Notes: generated from the sequence alone by a model not told the origin. DNA of 64,000 nt from Magicicada septendecula (GCA_034769895.1 CM068372.1:371709258-371773257), one strand, 5' to 3'. Numbered from the stretch's first letter, positions 43,701-55,437 are shown. Numbers and translations: made by a program.

Positions 43701-43962
43701 TTATTTCAGACATGTTTATGGATGAAATAATTTCTTATGATAATTTCATCATTTCTTATAATTCATTTTCTTCTCCATTTTTATATCGACTTTTTTTTTA
43801 TATTAGAGTTTTATTAATTTTATATATATGGTTACTTGTTTTACTACTGATCCTTTTCGGATAGTTAGTGTCTTCTGAGATATATTATAATTGTAATACA
43901 TTTTCTTCCTTTATCAACTTCGTGTTGTATCCTTGGGATATTAATTCCCTAACATTCCCTAT

Positions 43963-44121
43963 CACGTGGGCTGGGGCAGATCAGAGGGGCACTGTACGCT
44001 ACTTCTCTGCTGGCCATACACCACTTCTATAAATTGAGTACAGAGGCATGTCCATCCCTGCTCAAAAAACATAATGCTGCTGGAATTATCTTCAGTCAGT
44101 CATCGAATAAATAAATAAAAA
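43963..44121. repeat. GC-richer island, SINE-like
   Basis: A ~160-bp segment beginning CACGTGGGCTGGGGCAGATC stands out from very AT-rich surroundings and ends in an AATAAATAAATAAAA tail, as a short interspersed element would. No promoter boxes are certain. It is present in both internal units (second at 53024-53182), so it predates the tandem duplication. Confidence 0.35.
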
Positions 44122-45182
44122 GTAGTCTCATTTTCGACTAATAAAAATATCTTTGGATTCTCCACTTCGTAGTCTCTCAGATTATCTCACATTTTCTATC
44201 TTAATAAATCTTCATAATCATTATTATACTCATTACATATATATTTTTTCAAAACTCTTAACTTGTCTGATATATTTAATTTAATTATGGTTGAAAACCT
44301 TTCTTTTAATAATTCTGGTTACTGTTTACAGTGTAACTCTCTTTCTTCTCCATCTGAATTCTCTTTATACTTTCTTCTGGTTATTCATAGTATTAGCATG
44401 GTCTTTATATATAGTCTTTCTTATTCATTATTTGAATGGTCTTAATATATTATATTTAATTTTTTGACATTGTATCTTTACATTAGATATACAGGTTGTT
44501 ATATTGATCATTTTATTTAAACATTTTGGTTCTTTCCTTTCTCTTAGAAAGTTATTAATCCGCCTTCGCATTCATTAGCATTAATTCATTTATATTATAT
44601 TTCATGTGGTATTTATTCTCTTTGCATTTCATATAGGTCTTATTATTATCATTGGTTCAAAATCATCTTCTCCATATGTTTGGTATGAGTTGTTCTTCTT
44701 CGCTCTTAATTAACTGTTTTCATTATCGTCTCATAGGTAATTAGTCTCTTTGCTTCCAAATTTTTTCCTTCTCTGGCATATTACACTCTTTCTTGTTATT
44801 CTTCTCTACTCCTTCAAATTCTATTGTGAATGTCTAGCATTTATTCTGGATTAAAATTAATTCTCTTTTCTGAATTAATCACTTTATTTTCTTCTCAATT
44901 CAATTATAATTGACACATAATTAGTTTTTGGAACTTGGTTAGTTTTAATGTAAAATTCAAACTATTCTTTTTATTTAATTGAAAAATATTTCTCATAATT
45001 CCTTGTAATATGTTGATCTTATCTTGTTTCAAAGTACTGACGTTCTATCAACATTCAAATTCTGTTTAATTCATTTATTCCCAGAATTGTTTCATTCAGA
45101 ATTGTTTATAGTATTGTGATTTTACCATTATTTCTGAATGTTTTGGTATTTCTCCAAATTCAAATTCTTCTTAATTATTTAC

Positions 45183-46240
45183 CATAAAGTTTTCTCATAA
45201 ACTTAGTTATAGTAAGTTGGTCTTACTTCATTTTTAAATTTTTTGTATATTAACTTCAAAATTCCTTTCTTCTTAATTCTTCAAAAATGTTTTTCTCATA
45301 ATCCAGTGGTAGTAAGCTGTGCTTGCTTAATTTTAAATTTTTTAATATTAAGTTCAAAATTCTCTCTCTTTCTCTTTCTTCCATAAAGTTTTGTTCTAAA
45401 TTATCAGGTTGTAGTAAGAAGTACTTACTCAATTTTAAATTTTTTATAATTATATTTCAATTCAAAAGTCTTTCTTTCTCTTTCTTCCATAAAGTTTGTT
45501 CCAAAATTATTAGGTTGTAAGTTGTTCTTACTTATTTTTGAATTTTTTCAAATTATTAAATTAAAAAATTCTTCTTCTTTTAATTCTCCAGAATGTTCTT
45601 CTCAAAATATTAGGTTGTAAGATGTACTTACATTATTTTAAAATTTTTAAAATAAAATTAAAAAATTCTTCTTTTAATTCTCCAAAATGTTCTTCTCAAA
45701 ATATTAGGTTGTAAGATGTACTTACATTATTTTTGAATTTTTTAAATATAAATTCTAAATTCCTTCTTCTTATAATTCTCCAGAATGTTCTTTTCAAAAT
45801 ATTAGGTTGTAAGATGTACTTACATTATTTTCGAATTTTTATAATTTAAATTCTAAATTCCTTTTTCTTATAATTCTCCAGAATGTTCTTTTCAAAATAT
45901 TAGGTTGTAAGATGTACTTACATTATTTTAAATTTTTAAAATTTAAATTCTAAATTCCTTTTTCTTATAATTCTCCAGAATGTTCTTTTCAAAATATTAG
46001 GTTGTAAGATGTACTTACATTATTTTAAATTTTTAAAATAAAATTAAAAAATTCTTCTTTTAATTCTCCAAAATGTTCTTCTCAAAATATTAGGTTGTAA
46101 GATGTACTTACATTATTTTTGAATTTTTTAAATATAAATTCTAAATTCCTTCTTCTTATAATTCTCCAGAATGTTCTTTTCAAAATATTAGGTTGTAAGA
46201 TGTACTTACATTATTTTCGAATTTTTATAAAATAAATTCA
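45183..46240. repeat. ~97-bp minisatellite, internal unit 1
   Basis: Seven well-conserved copies carry the core TTAGGTTGTAAGATGTACTT, at 45610, 45704, 45802, 45900, 45997, 46090 and 46188. About four diverged copies precede them. Each copy contains GTAAG...CTTAC, so a GTAAGT splice-donor-like hexamer appears on the element's strand in every unit. It lies between the integrase tail and the long 3' noncoding region. The rest of 43701-45182 is AT-rich without a gene. Confidence 0.9.
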
Positions 46241-46259
46241 AAATTCTAAAACTCACAAC

Positions 46260-46376
46260 TCATTCTTCATAATATTTCTTCATAGAAGCTTGATTGTACA
46301 CTCCTTTGATTTTTCCTGAAACGATTTCCCTCAACTCATATGTATTGTTATGCTTATCATTTACCACAACATATGG
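46260..46376 (-). pseudogene. Integrase C-terminal tail (GPY/F end), unit 1
   Basis: The minus-strand frame PYVVVNDKHNNTYELREIVS followed by GKIKGVYNQASMKKYYEE ends in TGA at 46260-46262. It aligns with the integrase end of the 631-14151 element (GPYKVNRVLGDATYELTECD ... GKVRGIFNVRLLKKYHE). An in-frame TAA precedes it. It shows that this element once had a full pol gene and lost everything between protease and this tail. Confidence 0.75.
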
Positions 46377-46510
46377 TTATATATTGTACTCTACACTGGC
46401 CCATATTATTTATACTTTTGTAAGTTGATCTTCTCTTTTTCTTTCCTTATAAATGCCTTCTCTTCTAAATGTCGCTCTTTGATGGTTAGCTCCTCTTACT
46501 CCTTCAAATG

Positions 46511-46837
46511 TTAGGTTTTTCCACATTTATTCTGGATTCTCTCCAACTCATTGGAGTTTATTATTGAAATATTAGCTCCTGTGTCTATCATTATTTTAGC
46601 GGGAACTCCTTCCACCTCCGCTGTTATATAAATTATCTCATTATTACTGTTGCTGAGACTTTTCTCGTTCTCTTCCAAAAGTTCAGTTCGTATGTCTTTC
46701 AAATAATGGTTACTGATAATAGTGATGTTTTTATCATTGTTTGCTTGTTGCAAATCATCCTTTTCTAACCCAGGAAGTATAAGCAGTAACGGGTCATCGT
46801 TGTTGATTACTGCCTCCTCTCGTTTAAAGTATTTTGT
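46511..46837 (-). pseudogene. Retropepsin fragment, unit 1
   Basis: The frame is open from 46837 without a good ATG. It contains EVEGVPAKIMIDTGANISII, the active-site region of a retroviral-type aspartic protease, then stops at 46511 soon afterwards, without the second conserved ILG-type block. The catalytic DTG is intact but the domain is truncated, so activity is doubtful. It is in a different frame from gag, as usual for Gag-Pro frameshift expression. Confidence 0.8.
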
Positions 46838-46974
46838 TCATTGTTTGAGTTATTATTGACCGAGGCATCGTTCGGGAAACTCTGGTTTGTCTCCTGACGT
46901 TCTGTACCCTGGTTAATGTTTAACGCCCTGTTCGGTTGTCTGCCAAGATCTTCCAGGCTGGTACTTCGTCTTTC

Positions 46975-49104
46975 CTATTCGTATCTTGGGCAGTCTCGTT
47001 CCGCACTCCTCCATCTTCGGTCGGCGCCGTGGAAGCTGCTCCTCCTCGGTTGATAGTATCTCCTGGGTCCGCGATCTTCTGCTCTTATAAAATTTACCCT
47101 AGGGTGCGACACTCGGTTATTACTATTGCTATTATTATTATTACTAATATTATTATTATAGTAATTTCGGTTAGGTGGGTAAGGTCTGTCACCATTATTG
47201 TTGGGATATGGATTTCTCTGACTGTATGGGACATTATTATGTTGGTAAAAATTGTTTCTATTATTTGGGTAAGGGTTATTATTCCTCACTCCGTTAAAAT
47301 TACCGTTAAACTGGTTATTACGCGGCTGGTTGTTAGGTCCGTCGTAATTACTGGGCTGGTTCCGGTTACTTGCATGGTTATTGCCGTTATTGGGGTAGGT
47401 AGTCGGCCTTGCTTCTGGTCTCTCATTTCTCTTTCTGCTCTGCCGATAATACTCTTCGTTCTCGTATCCCTCCAATAACTCGGTCATTCCCTGGATCGTC
47501 TTGATCTGACTACCTCTCCGGGCCCTGATAATGTCCTCATCATAGTGATAAGATATCTTATTCACTAAACATTCTTCTGGGATTGCTGGCTCAAGGTGTT
47601 TTGCCATACACACCTTCCCCAAGAAATATGCCGTCATACTGCTACCTAATTGTGACCTGTATCTTCCATTACAAATATTGTCACGTATCAAGTTCTGGGT
47701 GGTCTCAGACCAGTATTTTGTCTTAAACATTTTCCGGAACTGTTGGTAGTCGGAAATTTCACTCCGGTTGGCCATCCACCAATTATCTGTTATGTCTCGG
47801 AAAGACTCGTCGAATATCTCCCTGCTATGGCTCCATTGAGTAATTTTATGCTTGGTCAAATATTCTTCTACCCTAGCCAGGAACTCCATCGGCTTGCGTT
47901 TGTATTGCCGGAAGTTGAGCCACTCTCGGCTTTCGTTGACAGGCAATCCGGTGAAATGAGTCGGTCTGTTCCTTATTGCTTCCATCTCCTCTCGGCTTTG
48001 TCGCACCTGACCGGTGATATTGGCCATGGTCTCTTGTATATCATTACATCGTTCTGTGACCTGGTTGCGTACTTTTCCGAATTCTTCTTGATTTTCCTTC
48101 CTCTGTTCTTCTACCTTCCTACGACTATGTTCTTCAATATTTGTGAACTTGATGTTCACCACTTCTTTAAACTCATGCACCTCCTTTTCGGTCTGGTTGC
48201 ACTTTCCATCAATCTCTCGAATCTGTCGATTGACCATTATATTTTCTTCTTCCATCTTCTTATCCATCGCTTTTTTGTTAACCTTGATTTCCTTATTCAT
48301 TTCTTCTCGCAACAATTCCATCCTTTCGTCCAGTTTGTCCAAATTCTCCTGATTGACTTCTCTTAATTCTTCTCTTAAAATTTGATTGTCCTCTCTCAAT
48401 TCTTCCAACTTCTCCCCCATCTTCTCTTCCAACTTCTTGTTATCTTCTTTCATCTCTTCCTTCAATTGTCGGTTGTTCTTCTCTATCTTCTTCCTGGTTT
48501 CATCGATTTTCTGATTAGTATTTTCAATTTTATTAATCAATTCTTCTTTGGTCGACTTGAATTCTTCCTTGAACAATTGGTTGTCTTCCTTCAATTCTTC
48601 TAACTTCTTCCCCATCTCTTCTTCCATCTTCTTGCTGTTTTCTTCCATCTTCTCTTCCATCTTCTTGTTGTTTTCTTCCATCTTCTCTTCCATCTTCTTA
48701 TTGGTTTCATCAATCTTCTTACCCAGGGACTGGTTGTCTTCCTTCAGCCCTTCCATGTTCTTGTTCATCCCACTTAATTCTTCTTTCAAGGACTGGTTAT
48801 CACTCCCCATTTTCTTGTCCATTCCTTCCATTTTGGATTCTAGGTTCTTATTATTTTCATTAATTGCCTGCATCATCCGCCTGAACATTTCTTGGTTTGT
48901 CATGTCCTCTGTTTGCGACGGTCTCTCCTTTTCTGGAACATTGACTACCCCTGTCTGTGTGGGTGCCTCCGGTTGTTCAGTTTGTTTGGACAACACCGAT
49001 TGTAATACCTCTTCCAACTCTACTGGCGTTGCCTCTTTGTTGTCCATATCGACTTCTTTTTCGGCCTCCGCCGCCCGTTTCTTAGATGTTGCACGTCGTT
49101 GCAT
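46975..49104 (-). CDS. gag: Gag of the array element, unit 1
   Basis: A 709-codon frame, intact from ATG 49104 (MQRRATSKKRAAEAEKEVD). The frame upstream only adds a TTG-initiated 15 residues after a stop. About 270 residues of coiled coil (KMEEKMEENNKKMEE heptads) follow an acidic N-terminus. A capsid-like region comes next (EWLNFRQYKRKPMEFLARVE, WWMANRSEISDYQQF, KYWSETTQNLIRDNI). An asparagine-rich, then arginine-rich tail (RRYYQPRRSS) may bind RNA; there is no CCHC knuckle. Layout and capsid motifs match the broken Gag at 10134-11674. It differs from unit 2 at three residues. Confidence 0.88.
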   Translation of the reverse strand: MQRRATSKKRAAEAEKEVDMDNKEATPVELEEVLQSVLSKQTEQPEAPTQTGVVNVPEKERPSQTEDMTNQEMFRRMMQAINENNKNLESKMEGMDKKMGSDNQSLKEELSGMNKNMEGLKEDNQSLGKKIDETNKKMEEKMEENNKKMEEKMEENSKKMEEEMGKKLEELKEDNQLFKEEFKSTKEELINKIENTNQKIDETRKKIEKNNRQLKEEMKEDNKKLEEKMGEKLEELREDNQILREELREVNQENLDKLDERMELLREEMNKEIKVNKKAMDKKMEEENIMVNRQIREIDGKCNQTEKEVHEFKEVVNIKFTNIEEHSRRKVEEQRKENQEEFGKVRNQVTERCNDIQETMANITGQVRQSREEMEAIRNRPTHFTGLPVNESREWLNFRQYKRKPMEFLARVEEYLTKHKITQWSHSREIFDESFRDITDNWWMANRSEISDYQQFRKMFKTKYWSETTQNLIRDNICNGRYRSQLGSSMTAYFLGKVCMAKHLEPAIPEECLVNKISYHYDEDIIRARRGSQIKTIQGMTELLEGYENEEYYRQSRKRNERPEARPTTYPNNGNNHASNRNQPSNYDGPNNQPRNNQFNGNFNGVRNNNPYPNNRNNFYQHNNVPYSQRNPYPNNNGDRPYPPNRNYYNNNISNNNNSNSNNRVSHPRVNFIRAEDRGPRRYYQPRRSSFHGADRRWRSAERDCPRYE

Positions 49105-49198
49105 TTTCCCTTGAAATTCTCTGGCTTTGTAGCTGTTGCCTAGCTCCAACTAGTGATTGGGCAGAATTTATTGGTTGGAAGGCCAATCGCTAATTAAA

Positions 49199-49218
49199 GC
49201 CCCTAAAGTTGTGCGCCA
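49199..49218 (-). promoter_or_regulatory. Primer binding site, unit 1
   Basis: On the minus strand TGGCGCACAACTTTAGGGGC begins three bases after the LTR. It keeps the TGGCGC...CAAC...GGGGC skeleton of the tRNA-Lys site at 11860-11877 with several mismatches. It may be a degenerate or variant lysine primer site. The same sequence is at 58260-58279. Confidence 0.6.
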
Positions 49219-49221
49219 ATT

Positions 49222-52200
49222 TGTAATAAAATAAATAAATATAAATATAGATGTGTGTTGATGATATAAGCTATTATGGAGTATGTGACTCCGATGTAAT
49301 CAAGCCCCTCTGTTTGGACTAGCCAATTTGTAATAAAATAAATAAGATTGATGTGTGAATCTGTAAGTTGTAAGGTGTTTAATTGGTGTGGCTCTCGACG
49401 TCTTACTGGCCTGAAACACTTCCTTAAGTTTCCCAGCTGGTCCAGTCCCAATGGTAGCAAGACTGGTCGAGTAGCGTAAAGTTGATGAAGGAATATATAT
49501 GTTCGGCTTCGCCGAAAGTTTCAAAACAAAATTTATTGTTTTGAAGGAAATTTAAAAAAAATTATGTTTATAAAAAAAAATTATTTTAATTTTATTAATT
49601 AATTAATTAGGATCAATTAATTAATATAGGGCTGTGAAGTTTTAAACAGTGTAATGCTCTTCTGAAAATTTTTATTAAAGTTTTAGTATATTTTAAATAA
49701 GCTATCACCACTCATAAGACTGTCTGTAAACCAATCGATACTTGTTTACCTTTTTATTTTTTAGGTTATCTTCACTTACGGGTGGTAAAGTTCTTGTAGA
49801 TTATCAATTAGAATTATATTATTGGTAATTAGTATTATTGAAGAAATAAAGAACTATTAAGTATTGAAAAGTATTAATATATTATTAAGTAATAGCAATA
49901 TTGACTCTTATCGATTAGTATCGATTCTCAGGATATCGAAAAAAGTTACAAGTATATGATATAAAAATTAAATAGGGTTCTTTAAACAGCCAGTTATTAC
50001 CAAAGTCAGAGAAATCGGGCTAATATTTAAAAAGTATAACGTTACAATCAAATTAATAGTTATTAATAAACACAGACATTGAATAATAAATTGTAAATAT
50101 AATAATTGTTTTCACCAAACAGCTGTGCTGAACAAAGAAGAAGGCACTGAGACCGTCAAAGCAAATGGCCGCCGTCAAGTTGATCAAAATGTTGCTCGTT
50201 CCTGCTGCATTCCAAATAATGTATTTTGAAGCAATATTCCTGTTCTTGTGTCTGCAAATCTCTTGTTAAATGTTGTGTAGTGATTGGTGTACTGTTTCCG
50301 AGTTGTATTTAGTGTATCCGTATAATTATTAGTTCAAACACTTTCTCCGATTCCGTCACTAATTTGGGTTAGAGTATTATACAGTTTTCTAGTGTTTTGT
50401 GGTGTTTTTCGGAGTAGATTTATATTGTTCTGTGTTATGGAGTGTTACTTGATCGTTTCTGTTATAATATGATAGTTTTAGAAGTATTTTACAAGTCACT
50501 CGCGATTTCACAATAACGCACTATACACTCGCTTTGTATGACGATTATAGGTTAGGTTATCCACGTTATCAAACGTATGTCATGTTATCCGTTCAACTAC
50601 CAATAATTAACTAACTGTTTCCTTCAGTTTCAATTAAACTCTTAGCCCATCTTATTATCCTTAACATTGTTCAAAAATATTTTCACATCCTGTGTATACT
50701 TTACTATTTCACTATATGAATGCCTAAACTTTGGTTATTTGTCAATTTTATTCACTAGATTTGATTTAAATTAATCTTTCAGTTCATTCTGGTTATTTTC
50801 AGATTAAATAATGCCATTTTATAGTGTTTTCTGTCCAAAAAATAGTAATTTTACTTTCAGTTTGGTATACAAACTGTTTGGAAGTCAAAACATTAAAATT
50901 TACTTCCTGTCATTATATAACTTCAAACATTTTATCAGTTATATTTAATATTAATAATTCTATATTGTATTAAAAGGTTCCTATTCCCTTATTTTCTGGT
51001 AATTAATTGAATTAGTTGTATTCTGAAACATTATTCTGAAATATATGACTCCCATGTCTAAATTTCTGAGTTTAGTCATTTTCACTTTTATTCATAATTC
51101 TGAATATAATTTATTAAAATCTCTCTAAATGGTATGTGCAATTATATGGCATGATCTCAAGTTTATTTTGTCTAAACCCCTTTTGTTTATTTGCATTTAA
51201 TTGAGCAATTTCTCTGTTTTGATGAAGTTTGGTTTCCATTCTTTTGGCCTATGATTTTTTAACAATTTTTCTTACAAAATAATTTACAAACAATATATGA
51301 TGTGTGATACCCTCTCTGACTTTTACAAATAGTATTATAAATTAAACATGTTTTTAAATTACACAAAAACAATTAGTATTGGTTACAATACAAACAATAG
51401 TTAAAACAAATAAAGAATTTTTTTTTTTTAAATAAATGGTTGTCTTCAAGTCAGACATTTTGCAACACAATCCTTATTTCTAAACATGGAAATATGGCTT
51501 ACAAAAAAGGTTTTTTACTAACTAACATCTTAATTACTCTCTACTATTTACAAGTGGTAACTATTTTTATAGTTCTGATGTTAGTTGTTTCAGACCCAAA
51601 CAAATGGCCTTATATCTAATACATTTTTAAACATTCTTGTACTATATACATAAAAAACCTTATATTTATATTCTTATTTCTAACTATTATTATAAGTAGG
51701 ATTCTACAGTTTTTATACCGTCTTTTACATTGTCTTTGGGGAATTGTACCCTGTCATTAACAAATAAATAGTATTAATTGTTCAAAAGGTATTATGAACT
51801 CTGTTTTTCTTTTTTCATGTAAAACAAAATGTTATTTTAAACAGATTCATGTCTTATGAACAACATATTGTCACAGTACATATTTTAAGTCATTGATAAA
51901 TGCATATTTCATTGCATCCAATGTTTGTGATTGCCAAGAATGAAACACAAGGTTCATTTTTTATAATACCCAAAACTATCACTGGTTCACTTTGCACTTA
52001 TATAATTATGTTAATGCTAAATGGTCGTATAGTCTTATTAACATAATAAATTGGTTAGCGTTTTTCAATGGAGATTTGTTCCATGGGTACTATATTATTG
52101 TTTCATCTTAGTTCACAGGAAACTTTTACTTTATACACTCCTCTCTCTTAAATTTATATACATGTGGTTTTTATTTCGTTATACTTTTGTTTTTAGATAT

Positions 52201-52738
52201 TTATTTTGGGGATATAGGGATTTGGGTGTCTTTTATAAGAGCATGACATCTTCTTCAGGATGCTGCCCTCTTCTTCTTTCTTCAGTCTTCTTTTCTCCTG
52301 CCTTCTGGGACTGGTATCTTCTCCATCTTCTTCTTGTTGCCATCAGGTTTCTTGGGATCTTCTCCATCTTCTTCTTTATTACAGAAATACACAACCTGTA
52401 TTGGTTGATCTTGGCTTATTTTAGGGTTTCTCTTCTATTTATTCTTCCTCGTTGTGGGTTTGGTCATATTCAGTACTGCTTTGTTATTTACTATTTTACC
52501 TTCCTGGGTTATACCTTGAAAACCTTTGGTTATGAGACTGGTTTTGGATGACTCATCACTAGTAACTCCTTTTATTTGAACTTGTATTTTCTTTATAATA
52601 ATGATTTCTTTCCACAGTTGCTATGAATTAATTAATTTATATTAAACTTAATGCTTTCTTCCAAATTTAAACATTATAACTTCATTATTCTAATGATCAA
52701 TTGCCATTCAATATTATGCATACATCTGTCACGCTACA
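49222..52738 (-). repeat. LTR 2 of the array (3517 bp, shared)
   Basis: The middle LTR serves as the 5' LTR of unit 1 and the 3' LTR of unit 2. By eye it carries changes not shared by LTR 1 or LTR 3 near 49881 (T to A), 50646 (ATAATA region changed and shortened by 2 bp) and 50928 (C to A). Confidence 0.9.
49502..49545 (-). promoter_or_regulatory. Paired hairpins presenting AATAAA in LTR 2
   Basis: Same arrangement as in LTR 1: the TTCGGCTTCGCCGAA hairpin beside an 8-bp TTCAAAAC/GTTTTGAA stem with AATAAA in its loop on the element's strand. Confidence 0.6.
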
Positions 52739-52760
52739 GATTGCTCCCCTCCAGAAGTAA
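52739..52760 (-). promoter_or_regulatory. Polypurine tract, internal unit 2
   Basis: Identical to 43679-43700; marks the internal edge of LTR 2 on the element's strand. Confidence 0.7.
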
Positions 52761-53023
52761 TTATTTCAGACATGTTTATGGATGAAATAATTTCTTATGA
52801 TAATTTCATCATTTCTTATAATTCATTTTCTTCTCCATTTTTATATCGACTTTTTTTTTTATATTAGAGTTTTATTAATTTTATATATATGGTTACTTGT
52901 TTTACTACTGATCCTTTTCGGATAGTTAGTGTCTTCTGAGATATATTATAATTGTAATACATTTTCTTCCTTTATCAACTTCGTGTTGTATCCTTGGGAT
53001 ATTAATTCCCTAACATTCCCTAT

Positions 53024-53182
53024 CACGTGGGCTGGGGCAGATCAGAGGGGCACTGTACGCTACTTCTCTGCTGGCCATACACCACTTCTATAAATTGAGT
53101 ACAGAGGCATGTCCATCCCTGCTCAAAAAACATAATGCTGCTGGAATTATCTTCAGTCAGTCATCGAATAAATAAATAAAAA
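53024..53182. repeat. GC-richer island, SINE-like (second copy)
   Basis: Second copy of the segment at 43963-44121, apparently identical, in internal unit 2. Confidence 0.35.
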
Positions 53183-54243
53183 GTAGTCTCATTTTCGACT
53201 AATAAAAATATCTTTGGATTCTCCACTTCGTAGTCTCTCAGATTATCTCACATTTTCTATCTTAATAAATCTTCATAATCATTATTATACTCATTACATA
53301 TATATTTTTTCAAAACTCTTAACTTGTCTGATATATTTAATTTAATTATGGTTGAAAACCTTTCTTTTAATAATTCTGGTTACTGTTTACAGTGTAACTC
53401 TCTTTCTTCTCCATCTGAATTCTCTTTATACTTTCTTCTGGTTATTCATAGTATTAGCATGGTCTTTATATATAGTCTTTCTTATTCATTATTTGAATGG
53501 TCTTAATATATTATATTTAATTTTTTGACATTGTATCTTTACATTAGATATACAGGTTGTTATATTGATCATTTTATTTAAACATTTTGGTTCTTTCCTT
53601 TCTCTTAGAAAGTTATTAATCCGCCTTCGCATTCATTAGCATTAATTCATTTATATTATATTTCATGTGGTATTTATTCTCTTTGCATTTCATATAGGTC
53701 TTATTATTATCATTGGTTCAAAATCATCTTCTCCATATGTTTGGTATGAGTTGTTCTTCTTCGCTCTTAATTAACTGTTTTCATTATCGTCTCATAGGTA
53801 ATTAGTCTCTTTGCTTCCAAATTTTTTCCTTCTCTGGCATATTACACTCTTTCTTGTTATTCTTCTCTACTCCTTCAAATTCTATTGTGAATGTCTAGCA
53901 TTTATTCTGGATTAAAATTAATTCTCTTTTCTGAATTAATCACTTTATTTTCTTCTCAATTCAATTATAATTGACACATAATTAGTTTTTGGAACTTGGT
54001 TAGTTTTAATGTAAAATTCAAACTATTCTTTTTATTTAATTGAAAAATATTTCTCATAATTCCTTGTAATATGTTGATCTTATCTTGTTTCAAAGTACTG
54101 ACGTTCTATCAACATTCAAATTCTGTTTAATTCATTTATTCCCAGAATTGTTTCATTCAGAATTGTTTATAGTATTGTGATTTTACCATTATTTCTGAAT
54201 GTTTTGGTATTTCTCCAAATTCAAATTCTTCTTAATTATTTAC

Positions 54244-55301
54244 CATAAAGTTTTCTCATAAACTTAGTTATAGTAAGTTGGTCTTACTTCATTTTTAAAT
54301 TTTTTGTATATTAACTTCAAAATTCCTTTCTTCTTAATTCTTCAAAAATGTTTTTCTCATAATCCAGTGGTAGTAAGCTGTGCTTGCTTAATTTTAAATT
54401 TTTTAATATTAAGTTCAAAATTCTCTCTCTTTCTCTTTCTTCCATAAAGTTTTGTTCTAAATTATCAGGTTGTAGTAAGAAGTACTTACTCAATTTTAAA
54501 TTTTTTATAATTATATTTCAATTCAAAAGTCTTTCTTTCTCTTTCTTCCATAAAGTTTGTTCCAAAATTATTAGGTTGTAAGTTGTTCTTACTTATTTTT
54601 GAATTTTTTCAAATTATTAAATTAAAAAATTCTTCTTCTTTTAATTCTCCAGAATGTTCTTCTCAAAATATTAGGTTGTAAGATGTACTTACATTATTTT
54701 AAAATTTTTAAAATAAAATTAAAAAATTCTTCTTTTAATTCTCCAAAATGTTCTTCTCAAAATATTAGGTTGTAAGATGTACTTACATTATTTTTGAATT
54801 TTTTAAATATAAATTCTAAATTCCTTCTTCTTATAATTCTCCAGAATGTTCTTTTCAAAATATTAGGTTGTAAGATGTACTTACATTATTTTCGAATTTT
54901 TATAATTTAAATTCTAAATTCCTTTTTCTTATAATTCTCCAGAATGTTCTTTTCAAAATATTAGGTTGTAAGATGTACTTACATTATTTTAAATTTTTAA
55001 AATTTAAATTCTAAATTCCTTTTTCTTATAATTCTCCAGAATGTTCTTTTCAAAATATTAGGTTGTAAGATGTACTTACATTATTTTAAATTTTTAAAAT
55101 AAAATTAAAAAATTCTTCTTTTAATTCTCCAAAATGTTCTTCTCAAAATATTAGGTTGTAAGATGTACTTACATTATTTTTGAATTTTTTAAATATAAAT
55201 TCTAAATTCCTTCTTCTTATAATTCTCCAGAATGTTCTTTTCAAAATATTAGGTTGTAAGATGTACTTACATTATTTTCGAATTTTTATAAAATAAATTC
55301 A
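54244..55301. repeat. ~97-bp minisatellite, internal unit 2
   Basis: Same array as 45183-46240, with the same number of copies and apparently the same order of variants. The two internal units therefore duplicated after the minisatellite reached its present length. Confidence 0.9.
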
Positions 55302-55320
55302 AAATTCTAAAACTCACAAC

Positions 55321-55437
55321 TCATTCTTCATAATATTTCTTCATAGAAGCTTGATTGTACACTCCTTTGATTTTTCCTGAAACGATTTCCCTCAACTCAT
55401 ATGTATTGTTATGCTTATCATTTACCACAACATATGG
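55321..55437 (-). pseudogene. Integrase C-terminal tail, unit 2
   Basis: Copy of 46260-46376, with the same TYELREIVSGKIKGVYNQ sequence, the same upstream TAA and the same terminal TGA. Confidence 0.75.

Noticed and set aside
45183..46240. CRISPR-like array of ~97-bp units
   Set aside because: Unit length, lack of unique spacers and the eukaryotic retroelement context make this a minisatellite, not a CRISPR array.
47743..48366. A 207-codon frame antisense to gag, and similar frames at 46936-47478 and 48548-49114
   Set aside because: They are mirror images of the repetitive coiled-coil and N-rich gag coding sequence.
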